This document shows positions 1 to 8,260 of a DNA stretch of 51,793 nt, in pieces. Under the pieces are notes generated by a model that did not search any database, was not told where the DNA came from, and saw only the letters and a list, made by a program, of their open reading frames with translations. How positions within the stretch are numbered: the first letter of the stretch is position 1; the number at the start of each line of letters is the position of its first letter. Position numbers and translations under genes: made by a program. The stretch lies in contig NZ_BSOB01000025.1 of NCBI RefSeq assembly GCF_030160295.1, positions 100,655-152,447 of the forward strand, written 5' to 3'. Source of the DNA: Dyella acidisoli. Lineage in GTDB: Bacteria > Pseudomonadota > Gammaproteobacteria > Xanthomonadales > Rhodanobacteraceae.

Positions 1-240
1 CGCAAAGAAAAGTGACTCGGGCCCTTTAGGGTCCGAAAGCTCCGAAAGCGCCGCAGGCAATGCCCCAACACCACAACATACCCAGCTGAGGCAAGACGCT
101 AATCAGGTCCCGAGGGGAGAAGGGCTTAAGTGGCGTTGGTTGGGGGCAAACCCCAACATCGCGATGTATGCGTGCATGGCAACGTTGGGATTTGCACCCC
201 AACTCACGCAGCTCGATGCGTCAGAAGTTCGGAATCGACC
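1..240. other. Gene-free left edge with one hairpin repeat
   Basis: I see no credible gene here. The first 130 bases hold only a short direct repeat (CCGAAAGC twice near 36-50). Bases 139-203 are a two-hairpin palindromic repeat listed separately. The Crp/Fnr gene on the minus strand ends at 241, so this stretch is its 3' flank. Confidence 0.5.
139..203. repeat. Two-hairpin palindromic repeat, family B
   Basis: Two small hairpins lie in a row: GTTGGGG (139-145) pairs with CCCCAAC (151-157), and GTTGGG (184-189) pairs with CCCAAC (198-203). The same arrangement, with similar spacer sequence, recurs at 20981-21052. Shorter relatives of the motif occur at 21526-21554, 32771-32800 and 46551-46575. 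It lies just downstream of the Crp/Fnr gene and could act as a transcript end. It looks like a dispersed REP-like family. Confidence 0.6.
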
Positions 241-981
241 TCAAGAAGCAGCAGCATGCGCCATGCTGCGCATCAGAGCCACATCGGTGATCAGCAGGGA
301 ATCCTGCGTCCAGCTCACCAGGCCGCTGCGGCGCCAGGCTTGCAGTTGTGCATTGAGCTTGGGGCGACTGGCATTCACCATGGAAGCAAGCAGACTTTGG
401 CTTGAGGGCATGGGTATCACAATGCCGTCCGGCACCTGCCGCCCGCATTCGTCCACAGCGGAAAGGAAATAGCGCGCCAGCCTTGATTCGAGACGGTGCA
501 GGCCCAGCGACTCGATCAGCGCGGCCACGTCGCGCAGCCTCGATGACAGTAGGGCGAGCAAGCGATTGAGAAACAATGGCTCGGCCATCAGTACAGCGAA
601 GTGATGCCGACGCAGTATCAACACGTGCGTCGGTGCGCCGGCCAAAGCGGCTGTGTCGCGGCGTTTGTTGTCGATCAGCGCCGTTTCGCCGACAACATCA
701 CCGGCCGGGAAACTGTCGACGATCAATTGGCGTCCGTCGGGACCATGCACGATGGTGTGAATGCAACCGGCGACCACGATGGCGATGAAATCCTGCGGGT
801 CGTTCTTCAAGAAAAGCACATCACCGCCTTGCAGGCGGCGTTCGCCGGCATGCGTGGCCACATGCTGGATCAATAGGTCAGGCATGTCGCGGAACAATCG
901 TGCTCGCTTGACGCTGACGGCGCGCTGCGCCTGTACCGAGGATGCTCGATCATCCTCGGTGGAACATTCCTTCGCTTCCAC
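241..981 (-). CDS. Crp/Fnr-family transcriptional regulator
   Basis: A 246-residue protein with the Crp/Fnr layout. A cyclic-nucleotide-binding beta-roll covers about residues 28-140, including a PAGDVVGETALI-type segment that corresponds to the phosphate-binding cassette region. A C-terminal winged-helix DNA-binding domain follows (about 165-240). No Fnr-type N-terminal cysteine cluster is visible, so it is probably not an iron-sulfur oxygen sensor. The start is GTG at 981, with a GGGGAG Shine-Dalgarno sequence four bases upstream. The first 25 residues look like a non-conserved extension. It is divergent from the cysteine-peptidase unit starting at 1337, which makes that unit a plausible target (inference). 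A perfect 10-bp hairpin overlaps its early coding region. Confidence 0.9.
   Translation of the reverse strand: MEAKECSTEDDRASSVQAQRAVSVKRARLFRDMPDLLIQHVATHAGERRLQGGDVLFLKNDPQDFIAIVVAGCIHTIVHGPDGRQLIVDSFPAGDVVGETALIDNKRRDTAALAGAPTHVLILRRHHFAVLMAEPLFLNRLLALLSSRLRDVAALIESLGLHRLESRLARYFLSAVDECGRQVPDGIVIPMPSSQSLLASMVNASRPKLNAQLQAWRRSGLVSWTQDSLLITDVALMRSMAHAAAS
935..960 (-). promoter_or_regulatory. Hairpin just inside the crp-like gene
   Basis: Bases 935-944 and 951-960 form a perfect 10-bp stem with a six-base loop. It begins about 20 bases after the GTG start of the Crp/Fnr gene, within the footprint of an initiating ribosome. It could modulate translation or could be chance. Confidence 0.35.
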
Positions 982-1336
982 CGTGCTCCCCCCGGATCAA
1001 TGATCTTGCAACGTCCTTGGACGTTTCCCGGGCCTTCTCGTGAATGGTCCGGATGAAATAGCCCGTCTGCTGCGAGATGGACATTGGCTGGAAGCATCAA
1101 CCGTGCCTGACGTCTCGACATAACCTTCACGCTGTTCCAGCAGCAAAGTGCTCTACGCGCCACCATTTCTTGCGCGCGAGGTTTTTCACACGCGGCGTTC
1201 GCCGACGTCCATGGTGGACATGAATTCTTCAACGTTGCTTGCGCTCATGCGGTTGGTCGGCTCGCGCAGCCCCTCCGGCAAAGGCGAATCCCCGGTTGCT
1301 CAAACCGTCCCTTCGGATGTCCAAGGAGAAGAACCC
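982..1336. other. Divergent intergenic region, no gene seen
   Basis: 355 bases between the divergent Crp/Fnr gene and the gene starting at 1337. The open frame of the 1337 gene runs upstream to 1148, but nothing before 1337 looks like protein-coding sequence with a ribosome site. The region presumably holds promoters for both sides; I could not assign convincing -35/-10 boxes or a Crp-type dyad. Confidence 0.4.
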
Positions 1337-2065
1337 ATGCGTGTGATCAAGTATCAGGAGCAGGGCTCCACTATCAGTGCCCGTTATGTCGTCGATGTCG
1401 GCGGTACGTTCGTGCAGGGCGACAACGTCGAGAAGATCGGCCTGTTTCAGATCTGCCGATTCAAATGGAACGGCATTCCAGTCACCGACAAGGTGGAAGT
1501 GCTGTCCGCCGATTGGATCGGGCAAGGTCGCGAGAACGACACCAAGAGGAACACCATCAACGCCAATGGGTGGTTCGTCGACAACTTCTTTCGCGTCGGC
1601 GTGCAGCAGAGCCCTTACTACGAAGAGAGTTTCGGTGAGGGTGTACTGGAAGGACAAACGCAGATCATCAACCGCGATCTCGGACAGACGGAGTTCGTCG
1701 ACCACTGGTTTCATATCGGTGGATGGCCAGCCGATTTTGACACCTGGGTGAATGCGCAGAATCACTGCCTGCCTGTCGGCAACGGTGCACAGACCTACGT
1801 GTACCTGTGGGATACGCCCATGCAGCCGCAGGGCGTGTCGCTGGAATTCAAAGTGCACCTTCTCGGCACCCGCACGGACGGCAGTTATTTGCTCGGCCCG
1901 GGCTACTATTGGGCGTGGCACAGCCACTCGCCGGACAACACGGCGACGGGCGGCAGCAGTGCGATCACCGCAGTTGATCAGGTTCCCGATAACGACGTCA
2001 GCAGCTGCCTGCAAATGTGGGTGGCGGCGAACAAGAACGGCAAGAAGGTTGCCGTTGGCGGTTGA
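1337..2065 (+). CDS. Hypothetical protein, partner of cysteine peptidase
   Basis: I do not recognise this 242-residue protein. It has no signal peptide or membrane segment. It is rich in aromatic residues and alternating polar/hydrophobic stretches, which suggests a beta-rich soluble fold. An internal DxWFHIGGWPADFDTW-like segment and the GPGYYWAWHSHSPD segment look like conserved loops. The ATG at 1337 is chosen because an AAGGAG ribosome site lies nine bases upstream; the frame is open to 1148 but the extension looks non-coding. The peptidase gene follows after 42 bases with its own ribosome site, so the two are probably co-transcribed and may act together. Alternatives include a peptidase substrate or inhibitor, or a secreted-effector partner; none can be proved from sequence. 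Confidence 0.75.
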   Translation: MRVIKYQEQGSTISARYVVDVGGTFVQGDNVEKIGLFQICRFKWNGIPVTDKVEVLSADWIGQGRENDTKRNTINANGWFVDNFFRVGVQQSPYYEESFGEGVLEGQTQIINRDLGQTEFVDHWFHIGGWPADFDTWVNAQNHCLPVGNGAQTYVYLWDTPMQPQGVSLEFKVHLLGTRTDGSYLLGPGYYWAWHSHSPDNTATGGSSAITAVDQVPDNDVSSCLQMWVAANKNGKKVAVGG

Positions 2066-2107
2066 GCACAAACACCTGTCCATCCACCCTTACAGAGGCT
2101 ACGAAAC

Positions 2108-2638
2108 ATGCCCGTGTTGCAGCATTTTCCCACCGCGCAGCAAGCTGATCCCAATTCATGCTGGGCCTGCGCCGCGCGCGAAATCATCAACTGGTACAAC
2201 CAGCTCGGACTTTCGGGCGGGCAATCCTATGTGAGTGACAAAGCGTTGGCGGACGCCTGGGCTGTCGCCTCGCACAACAACGTGCACGCGGACATCCACA
2301 TGCAGCAATCGGCCGCTGCGGCGCTGGAGGACCTGGGATTTACCAACAACATCGACGATTACCCCCTTCCTACGAGGGATGAAATCATCGCGTGGATCAA
2401 TCGAGGCCGGCCCTTGCTCGCGATCGTCGGTCATACGTTGCCGGTGCCCAGCCCCAATCCGGACTACCAGAATGGCCATTGGGTGGTGATCGTAGGCATC
2501 GTGCAGCTTGGTCAGACTTACAAGTTGCATGTGTTCGATCCGGATGACGGAATGATCCATCACGTGGATTACGATGCTGCGCTCTATCGCCACGGCATGT
2601 ATTGGCAGAACACCTCGTACGTAGACCCGTATCCGTGA
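2108..2638 (+). CDS. Papain-like (clan CA) cysteine peptidase
   Basis: A 176-residue single-domain protein with a readable papain-like catalytic set. Cys18 lies in the motif DPNSCWAC, preceded by an oxyanion Gln at 11 or 12. His124 lies in NGHWVVIVG and Asp144 in FDPDDG. The order Q-C-H-D and the short length fit the C39-like/AvrRpt2-like papain-fold families, not full papains. No signal peptide is visible, so it is either cytoplasmic or exported by a leaderless route. The start at 2108 has an AGAGG site nine bases upstream. It is second in an operon with the unknown gene at 1337, and convergent with the GST gene only eight bases away. Toxin, effector or bacteriocin-processing roles are possible but unsupported by its neighbours. 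Confidence 0.8.
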   Translation: MPVLQHFPTAQQADPNSCWACAAREIINWYNQLGLSGGQSYVSDKALADAWAVASHNNVHADIHMQQSAAAALEDLGFTNNIDDYPLPTRDEIIAWINRGRPLLAIVGHTLPVPSPNPDYQNGHWVVIVGIVQLGQTYKLHVFDPDDGMIHHVDYDAALYRHGMYWQNTSYVDPYP

Positions 2639-2645
2639 CGAGACG

Positions 2646-3395
2646 TCAGCCCCGCGGCAAACCGTGCCGCGGGGTATGGGTTGCCATGGTTTCGCGCGTA
2701 AGCGGCGCTCCTGCTGCGGCCAGTGCGTCGCGCTGCTGCGCCAGCGGAAGCCGCAGGATGCTGTCTTCCAATCGCCCCAGTTTCTGGAACGAAGGCAACG
2801 CAAGCATCCGCTGCACGAACGCAGCAGTGCGCGTCCATCGCTGCGCGTCCACTACGTAGCGCACGAACGAAGCCGTGCGGAAGTAGCAGGCAATGGCGAT
2901 GTCGGCAATGGAAAGCTCGCCGAAGATGAATCCATCCACCGGTAGCTGCGTTTCCAGGTAATCCAGCGCGGCGGGAATCTGCACCTCGCGTGCGTGCTGC
3001 ACGATGGTCTCGTCGGTGGGCTCCTGGAAAACGTAGCGGCGAACGGCGAGCTGATAGAACAGCCGCCAGATCAACAGATCTGCCAGATGCGTATCGGCAT
3101 ATTCCTCCAGCCAGCGTGCCTTGGCGCGCTGTGCAATATCGGATGGATAAAGCGCAGGCTGTGGATGCTTGTCTTCCAGGTATTGGCAGATCACCGAGGA
3201 ATCGTTGAGCACCAGCTCGCCGTCGATCAGCACCGGTATGCGGCGCAAGGGACTCAGGCGGCTGAAATCGTCGTTGCCAATGAACGGCGTAATCGGGTCG
3301 ATCTGGTAATCGAGCCCTTTCAGATCCATGCATACGAGTACTTTGCGTACGTAGGGCGAAATGTAGTTGCCGATGATGGTGTATGGCTGGGACAT
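2646..3395 (-). CDS. Glutathione S-transferase family protein
   Basis: A 249-residue soluble protein. The N-terminal thioredoxin-like domain (about residues 4-80) carries the pattern SPYVRKVLVCMDLKGL and the glutathione-contacting RRIPVLIDGELVLNDSSVI, with the family's cis-proline and the SS/DS pair after it. An all-alpha C-terminal domain follows (about 90-215). It probably conjugates glutathione to electrophiles or acts as a glutathione-dependent reductase in the cytoplasm; the substrate is unknown. It is a single gene, convergent with the cysteine peptidase gene. Upstream is a palindrome-rich region. Confidence 0.9.
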   Translation of the reverse strand: MSQPYTIIGNYISPYVRKVLVCMDLKGLDYQIDPITPFIGNDDFSRLSPLRRIPVLIDGELVLNDSSVICQYLEDKHPQPALYPSDIAQRAKARWLEEYADTHLADLLIWRLFYQLAVRRYVFQEPTDETIVQHAREVQIPAALDYLETQLPVDGFIFGELSIADIAIACYFRTASFVRYVVDAQRWTRTAAFVQRMLALPSFQKLGRLEDSILRLPLAQQRDALAAAGAPLTRETMATHTPRHGLPRG

Positions 3396-3442
3396 GCCGT
3401 GACTCCGGATAGGCGTGGGGCACCACGACGTTGTTTATTGTC

Positions 3443-3469
3443 CCCTCCCCTACGTGTAGTAGGGGAGGG
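3443..3469. repeat. Perfect 11-bp hairpin, C/G-rich repeat arm
   Basis: CCCTCCCCTAC (3443-3453) pairs exactly with 3459-3469 across a five-base loop. Together with the related hairpin at 3538-3563, and the similar GGGTAGGGTGGGG and CCCCGCCCCAACCC flanks in opposite orientation, it forms a paired palindromic unit between the GST and DPP genes. It looks like a REP pair, not a terminator, because no T-tract follows. Confidence 0.6.
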
Positions 3470-3537
3470 TAGGGTGGGGTGAAGCAATCTCGCGTTGAAT
3501 TCAAACTGTATCGCAAGCTCAAGCAACCCCGCCCCAA

Positions 3538-3563
3538 CCCTCCCCTGCAGCGGCAGAGGAGGG
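3538..3563. repeat. Second hairpin of the C/G-rich repeat pair
   Basis: CCCTCCCCTGC (3538-3548) pairs with 3553-3563 with one mismatch. The unit is the inverted partner of the hairpin at 3443-3469, with about 70 bases of unique sequence between the two. Confidence 0.55.
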
Positions 3564-3683
3564 AGCAACACGTCGAGACCTTTGGCAGGGGTCGAAACCC
3601 GACCACAGCCACTACGATGAAAGGTCGTGACAAGATTGGGGGGCGGCCGCCTCGGCGGCCATTCGTTTTCAATGGGAGCAAAC

Positions 3684-6032
3684 ATGCGTTCGATAATCGG
3701 CACGTCGCGCTTGCACGGCGCACTGGTGTGTGGACTGCTGACCTTGGGGTTGATCCCGGGTGGCGCGATGGCCGCGGGAGGCACGCTCACGGCGCAGGAT
3801 TATGCGCAGGCCGAGCGTTATATGCCGTACACCACGATGCCACTGGTGGATCACCTGGTGCGTACCGTGCATTGGCTGGATGACACGCACTTCTGGTATG
3901 AAGACCACGACGCCAGCGGCGATCATTATCTGCGCATGGACGCGACGAACGGCAAAGCCGCGCCGCTGCTCGACCAGGCGAAGCTTGCCGCGGCGCTGGT
4001 CAAGGCCGGCAAGAAAGACATCAAGGCCGACAAGCTGGGTATCACCGAATTCCGCGTTGCCGCCGACGGGCGTGACGATATCCAGATCGGCGACGCGCAT
4101 TACTTGTGCAATCTGCAAGCAGCCGGCGAATGCGTGGACAAGAGCACGCTGGTGAAAACCGGCAAGGAACCCGGCGTGCTGTCGCCCGACCGTAAGCAGG
4201 AAGCCTTCATCCGCAATTGGAATCTGTGGGTGCGCGACGTTGCCACTGGCAAGGAAATCCAGCTCACCACGGATGGCATCGAGAATTTCGGTTATGCCAC
4301 CGACAACGCCGGCTGGCAGCACACCGACAGGGCCATCCTCGAGTGGTCGCCCGATTCCAAGCAGATCGCCACCTTCCAGCAGGATCAGCGCAAGACCGGC
4401 GACATGTACCTGGTGACCACCAAGTTGGGTCATCCGGAATTGCAGTCATGGAAATATCCGTTTGCGGGTGACGAGCACATCACCATGATCGAGCGAGTGG
4501 TCATCGACGTGCCGACACATGCGGTGGTGCGCTTGAAGATGCCGCCGGATCAGCATCGCTCTTCACTGTGCGACGACGTGAGCTGCGGCCGGAAGGGTGG
4601 TTGGGATGATGTGAAATGGGCGCCGGACGGCAAGACGGTGGCCTTCGTCTCCACGTCGCGCGACCACAAGCACGAAACCTTCCGCATTGCCGATCCGAAA
4701 ACCGGCGAAGTGCGCACGGTGTTCCATGAAGACGTTGCCACCTATTACGAGAGCGGCAATGGCGAGGTGAACTGGCGCTACCTGCCCGACACGCACGAAG
4801 CGATCTGGTTCAGTGAGCGCAACAACTGGGGCAATCTGTATCTATACGATCTTGGCAACGGCCAGCTCAAGCGCGCCATCACGGATGGTCAAGGCAACGT
4901 CACTGAAGTGCTGCGAGTGGATGCGAAGACGCGCACCGTGTGGTTCCGTGGCGTGGGACGCACATCGGGCATCAATCCGTATTATCAGCAGTTCTGGAAA
5001 GTGAGCCTGGATGGTGGCCAACCAGTGCTGCTCACGCCGGAGCCTTCCGATCACACCATTACCTTGTCTGATGATGGCAAGTATTTCGTCGACAGTTATT
5101 CCACGACCACCCAACCGCCGGTGACCGTGCTGCGCGATGCGAACGACGGGCATGTCATCACTACCGTCGCCAAGACCGACATCAAGCGTCTGCTCGCTAC
5201 CGGCTGGCAGCCGCCGGAACAGATCGTGGTGAAGGCGCGTGACGGCAAGACCGATCTGTACGGCCTGATGTTCAAGCCGACCCATTTCGATCCGACGAAG
5301 AAGTATCCGATCGTCAATTACGTCTATCCCGGACCGCAGACCGGTTCGGTGGATGGATTCGATTTCCAGTCGTCGCATCGTGACAACCAGTCGCTGGCGG
5401 AACTCGGCTTCATCGTGGTGGCGGTCAACGGCATGGGCACGCCATGGCGCTCCAAGGCGTTCCACGATGCGTGGTTCGGCGACATGGGTGACAACACGCT
5501 GCCGGACCAGGTGACGGCCATCAAACAGCTTGGTCAGCGCTATCCGTGGATCGATCTCGATCGCGTGGGCATGTGGGGCCACTCCGGTGGCGGCAATACC
5601 ACGGCGGATGCAATGTTCCGCTATCCAGACTTCTTCAAGGTGGGTTGGGCCGAAAGCGGCAACCACGACAATCGCCTGTATGAGGATGACTGGGCCGAAA
5701 AGTGGCAGGGCCTGCTGGTGACGAACAAGAACGGCAGCACCAACTACGACAATCAGGCCAACCAGCTCATCGCCAAGAACCTCAAGGGCAAGTTGATGCT
5801 GGTGCACGGTTCGATTGACGACAACGTGCCGCCCTACAGCACGTTGCTGGTGGTGGACGCGCTGATCAAGGCGAACAAGGATTTCGACATGCTGTTCTTG
5901 CCTAACCAGCACCATGGTTACGGCTCGGATACCCCGTACATCACGCGCCGTCGTTGGGACTACTTCGTGCAGTACCTCGCTGGCGATACGCCGCCGAAGG
6001 AATACTCGCTGAAGCCCTGGCCTTGGAAGTGA
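3684..6032 (+). CDS. S9 family peptidase (DPP IV-like), exported
   Basis: A 782-residue dipeptidyl-peptidase-type serine protease. Residues 1-28 look like a signal peptide ending near GGAMAAG. A beta-propeller domain follows (about 60-500), then an alpha/beta-hydrolase domain (about 530-782). The catalytic set reads Ser634 in GHSGGG, Asp712 in HGSIDDNVPP and His744 in NQHHGYG, matching the Ser-Asp-His order of family S9. It would cleave X-Pro or X-Ala dipeptides from peptides in the periplasm or outside the cell. The frame is open upstream to 3627, but the ATG at 3684 has a GGGAG site and begins the signal peptide. The next gene starts four bases after its stop, so the two are translationally coupled. 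Confidence 0.93.
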   Translation: MRSIIGTSRLHGALVCGLLTLGLIPGGAMAAGGTLTAQDYAQAERYMPYTTMPLVDHLVRTVHWLDDTHFWYEDHDASGDHYLRMDATNGKAAPLLDQAKLAAALVKAGKKDIKADKLGITEFRVAADGRDDIQIGDAHYLCNLQAAGECVDKSTLVKTGKEPGVLSPDRKQEAFIRNWNLWVRDVATGKEIQLTTDGIENFGYATDNAGWQHTDRAILEWSPDSKQIATFQQDQRKTGDMYLVTTKLGHPELQSWKYPFAGDEHITMIERVVIDVPTHAVVRLKMPPDQHRSSLCDDVSCGRKGGWDDVKWAPDGKTVAFVSTSRDHKHETFRIADPKTGEVRTVFHEDVATYYESGNGEVNWRYLPDTHEAIWFSERNNWGNLYLYDLGNGQLKRAITDGQGNVTEVLRVDAKTRTVWFRGVGRTSGINPYYQQFWKVSLDGGQPVLLTPEPSDHTITLSDDGKYFVDSYSTTTQPPVTVLRDANDGHVITTVAKTDIKRLLATGWQPPEQIVVKARDGKTDLYGLMFKPTHFDPTKKYPIVNYVYPGPQTGSVDGFDFQSSHRDNQSLAELGFIVVAVNGMGTPWRSKAFHDAWFGDMGDNTLPDQVTAIKQLGQRYPWIDLDRVGMWGHSGGGNTTADAMFRYPDFFKVGWAESGNHDNRLYEDDWAEKWQGLLVTNKNGSTNYDNQANQLIAKNLKGKLMLVHGSIDDNVPPYSTLLVVDALIKANKDFDMLFLPNQHHGYGSDTPYITRRRWDYFVQYLAGDTPPKEYSLKPWPWK

Positions 6033-6036
6033 TGGA

Positions 6037-7044
6037 ATGAAGGCGAGCAGCAGCAAGGCATTCTGTCTGACACTGCTGCTCGCATGCATGGTGCCTGCGT
6101 CCGGTAGGGAGGCGCCATCGATCACCACGTCGTTTACCGAATTCTGGTCCGCAGCTAAGGGAAAGCCGTTTCTGCAGCAGGAGCACGCCTGGAACCGCAG
6201 CATCGAATCACTGCGTCGTGACGTCTACGACACAGTGGTGTGGGAAAAGCAACACGATCCGTACTGGCAGGCGCGCCGGCAGATATGGCTGCAGAAGCGC
6301 TTTGAGCGATATCCCGCCTTGGCGGCGGATATTCCCGTCGAAGTGCGCGCCTTGCAGGATGCTGTTGCACATCAGTCGGTGCGCTTCAAGACGCTGTTCC
6401 CGGATGCCGATGCGCATCCGCCTGTAACGATCCTGCTCGCACCCAACTTCGACGCGAAGAGTGGCGTACTTGGTAATGGCAAGCCGGTGCTGGTATTCGC
6501 CGTCGATACGCTGCTGCTGGAACACGCCAACCTCGACATCGTGGTGCCGCATGAGCTGTTCCATCTGTATCACGCGCAGCATGCGGGCATTCGCAATGAT
6601 GGCGTGATGCCAGATGCGCCGCTCACCTTGCCGCTGTTCGAAGAGGGGCTGGCCACGTATGTGAGCGGTGAGCTTTCGCCGGGACACACGGATGGTGAGC
6701 TGCTGCTTGAGGACGAGCTTGGCGCCATTCCCGCGAACCAGCTGCCGGAGATCGCTCGACGCTTTCTCGCGGATGCGAGGAGCAAGGCGATCGATCCCGA
6801 ACATCCGGATATATTCAAGCGCTGGTTCAATGCTGCACCCAGGCCCTATCAGCAAGGCTTGCCCAATCGCAGTGGCTACTGGCTCGGCCTGCAATTGATC
6901 CGCCACTTGCGCCGCAGCTATGCGCCGGCACACATCGCAGCGTGGTCGCCAGAGCAGGCCGACGCACAGATAACGGCGGCATTGCAGCAGGTCGGTTCGC
7001 AGGAATTGCCATCCCGGCAAACAAAAAGTGCTGAAGCTCATTGA
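6037..7044 (+). CDS. Putative exported HELFH zinc metallopeptidase
   Basis: A 335-residue protein. An N-terminal hydrophobic stretch (about 8-19) with LLAC at 14-17 could be a lipoprotein or Sec signal. The key motif is HELFH at 172-176, an HExxH zinc site, followed by EEGLATY at 202-208, where a glutamate would be the third ligand of a gluzincin. The spacing of about 27 residues and the (E)EGLA(T)Y context are typical of the peptidase MA clan. It starts four bases after the S9 peptidase stop, so the pair probably works on related substrates in the periplasm. The last seven bases overlap the 3' end of the ABC permease gene on the other strand. I do not recognise a named family; a DUF2268-like protein is one alternative. 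Confidence 0.78.
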   Translation: MKASSSKAFCLTLLLACMVPASGREAPSITTSFTEFWSAAKGKPFLQQEHAWNRSIESLRRDVYDTVVWEKQHDPYWQARRQIWLQKRFERYPALAADIPVEVRALQDAVAHQSVRFKTLFPDADAHPPVTILLAPNFDAKSGVLGNGKPVLVFAVDTLLLEHANLDIVVPHELFHLYHAQHAGIRNDGVMPDAPLTLPLFEEGLATYVSGELSPGHTDGELLLEDELGAIPANQLPEIARRFLADARSKAIDPEHPDIFKRWFNAAPRPYQQGLPNRSGYWLGLQLIRHLRRSYAPAHIAAWSPEQADAQITAALQQVGSQELPSRQTKSAEAH

Positions 7045-8252
7045 GCGCGCACCGCTACCACGGGCGGTACCGTCGAGGCGCGCAACGCTGGGCCAAGCAC
7101 GGCAAGCTGCCCAAGCAGCCACAACACCGGTGCGCCGATCGCCAGATAGAGCGCGGGCAGGCGTGATTGCTCGTAGTACTGCATCAGTACGGTGTTCAAT
7201 GCGTAGGCAAGCAGACAGCCCAGCAACACACCGATGCTCACGATCAAGAAATTCTCGCACTGGAAATAGAGCAGGATGTCCCGCTGCGTTGCGCCCACCG
7301 CACGACGAATGCCGATGGAGCGCCGGCGTTGCTGTACCCAGAAACTGGACAGACCCGAAATACCCAACGCGGTAACGATCAGCAAGCCCACTGCAGCAGC
7401 GATCAGCAAACCGATCATGGTGCGGTTGCGATGAAAGAAATCGATACGCAATTGCTCGAAAGTCTGGGCATGCCGAAGGATGCGGTTGCCGTACAGGCGT
7501 TCGAGCACTTGCGCAGCCTGCTTCAAGATGCGCTCGCGATCCTGCGGGGCACTACGCAGCACATAGGTCACATCGTTGCCATCCGGCAGCATCGGCAACA
7601 GAGTGGCGTAGTCGTTGTCGGTGCTTTCATGTGCCTGCGGACGTTGTAAATGATCGATGACACCGACGATGCGCACGGGTTTATCGCTGGGGTAGATCGA
7701 TTTGCCGAGTGGATCCTGGCCTGGGAAAAGCTTCTCCGCCAACGCGCGCGTCACGATGGTGGCAGATACTTGGTCAAGGCCATCCCAATCGCGCGCGCTG
7801 CCTTCCGGTACGTATTCGTCGGGTAGAAAGTCGCGTCCCGCTATCAGGTGCACGCCCAGCGTATCCGCCTCGCCGGGTGTGCCGCTGAACACGCTTGCCG
7901 TCGTGCGGGCCGTTCCGTCTGGCGTCAACTGAATGCCATTGCTCCAGTCGTGATGATTGAACGGTAGCGCACCGACGGCGGCCGCTGATTTCACGCCGGC
8001 TATTGCGCGTAGCGCCGCAAGATCCGCTGCATGGCGAACCAATGGTTGCGCGTTGTCATCCAGGTCGGTGCTCTCGATCAGCGCCACCTCGTTTTCTGCG
8101 ATACCGCTGGACTGGCGCATTTGTTGTACGCGGTCGATGATCATGAAGGCGACGTTGCACACGATGGCGCAGGTCAGGCCGACCTGCAGCATCAACAACA
8201 GCGCGGTTAGCTTGTGGCGTGAAAGTGTGGCGACGACGGGCGGCAATGACAT
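7038..8252 (-). CDS. ABC transporter permease, MacB/FtsX type (second)
   Basis: A 404-residue membrane protein with the MacB-type plan: one N-terminal membrane helix (about 20-42), a large periplasmic domain (about 45-270), and three C-terminal helices with the FtsX segment, including RRRSIGIRRAVGATQRDIL. The ATG at 8252 is chosen because the longer open frame adds 59 residues that do not look like protein. It starts eight bases after the stop of the first permease gene, so the two form an operon. No ABC ATPase gene is adjacent, which is unusual; the ATPase must be encoded elsewhere or supplied by a shared subunit. It may export lipids, peptides or a macrolide-like compound, or transmit force across the membrane. 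Its 3' end overlaps the metallopeptidase gene by seven bases. Confidence 0.88.
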   Translation of the reverse strand: MSLPPVVATLSRHKLTALLLMLQVGLTCAIVCNVAFMIIDRVQQMRQSSGIAENEVALIESTDLDDNAQPLVRHAADLAALRAIAGVKSAAAVGALPFNHHDWSNGIQLTPDGTARTTASVFSGTPGEADTLGVHLIAGRDFLPDEYVPEGSARDWDGLDQVSATIVTRALAEKLFPGQDPLGKSIYPSDKPVRIVGVIDHLQRPQAHESTDNDYATLLPMLPDGNDVTYVLRSAPQDRERILKQAAQVLERLYGNRILRHAQTFEQLRIDFFHRNRTMIGLLIAAAVGLLIVTALGISGLSSFWVQQRRRSIGIRRAVGATQRDILLYFQCENFLIVSIGVLLGCLLAYALNTVLMQYYEQSRLPALYLAIGAPVLWLLGQLAVLGPALRASTVPPVVAVRAQ

Positions 8253-8260
8253 GATGAGCC

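Noticed and set aside
1148..1336. N-terminal extension of the hypothetical gene
   Set aside because: The AAGGAG site ahead of ATG 1337 and the change in composition favour the shorter protein; the extension is probably leader DNA.
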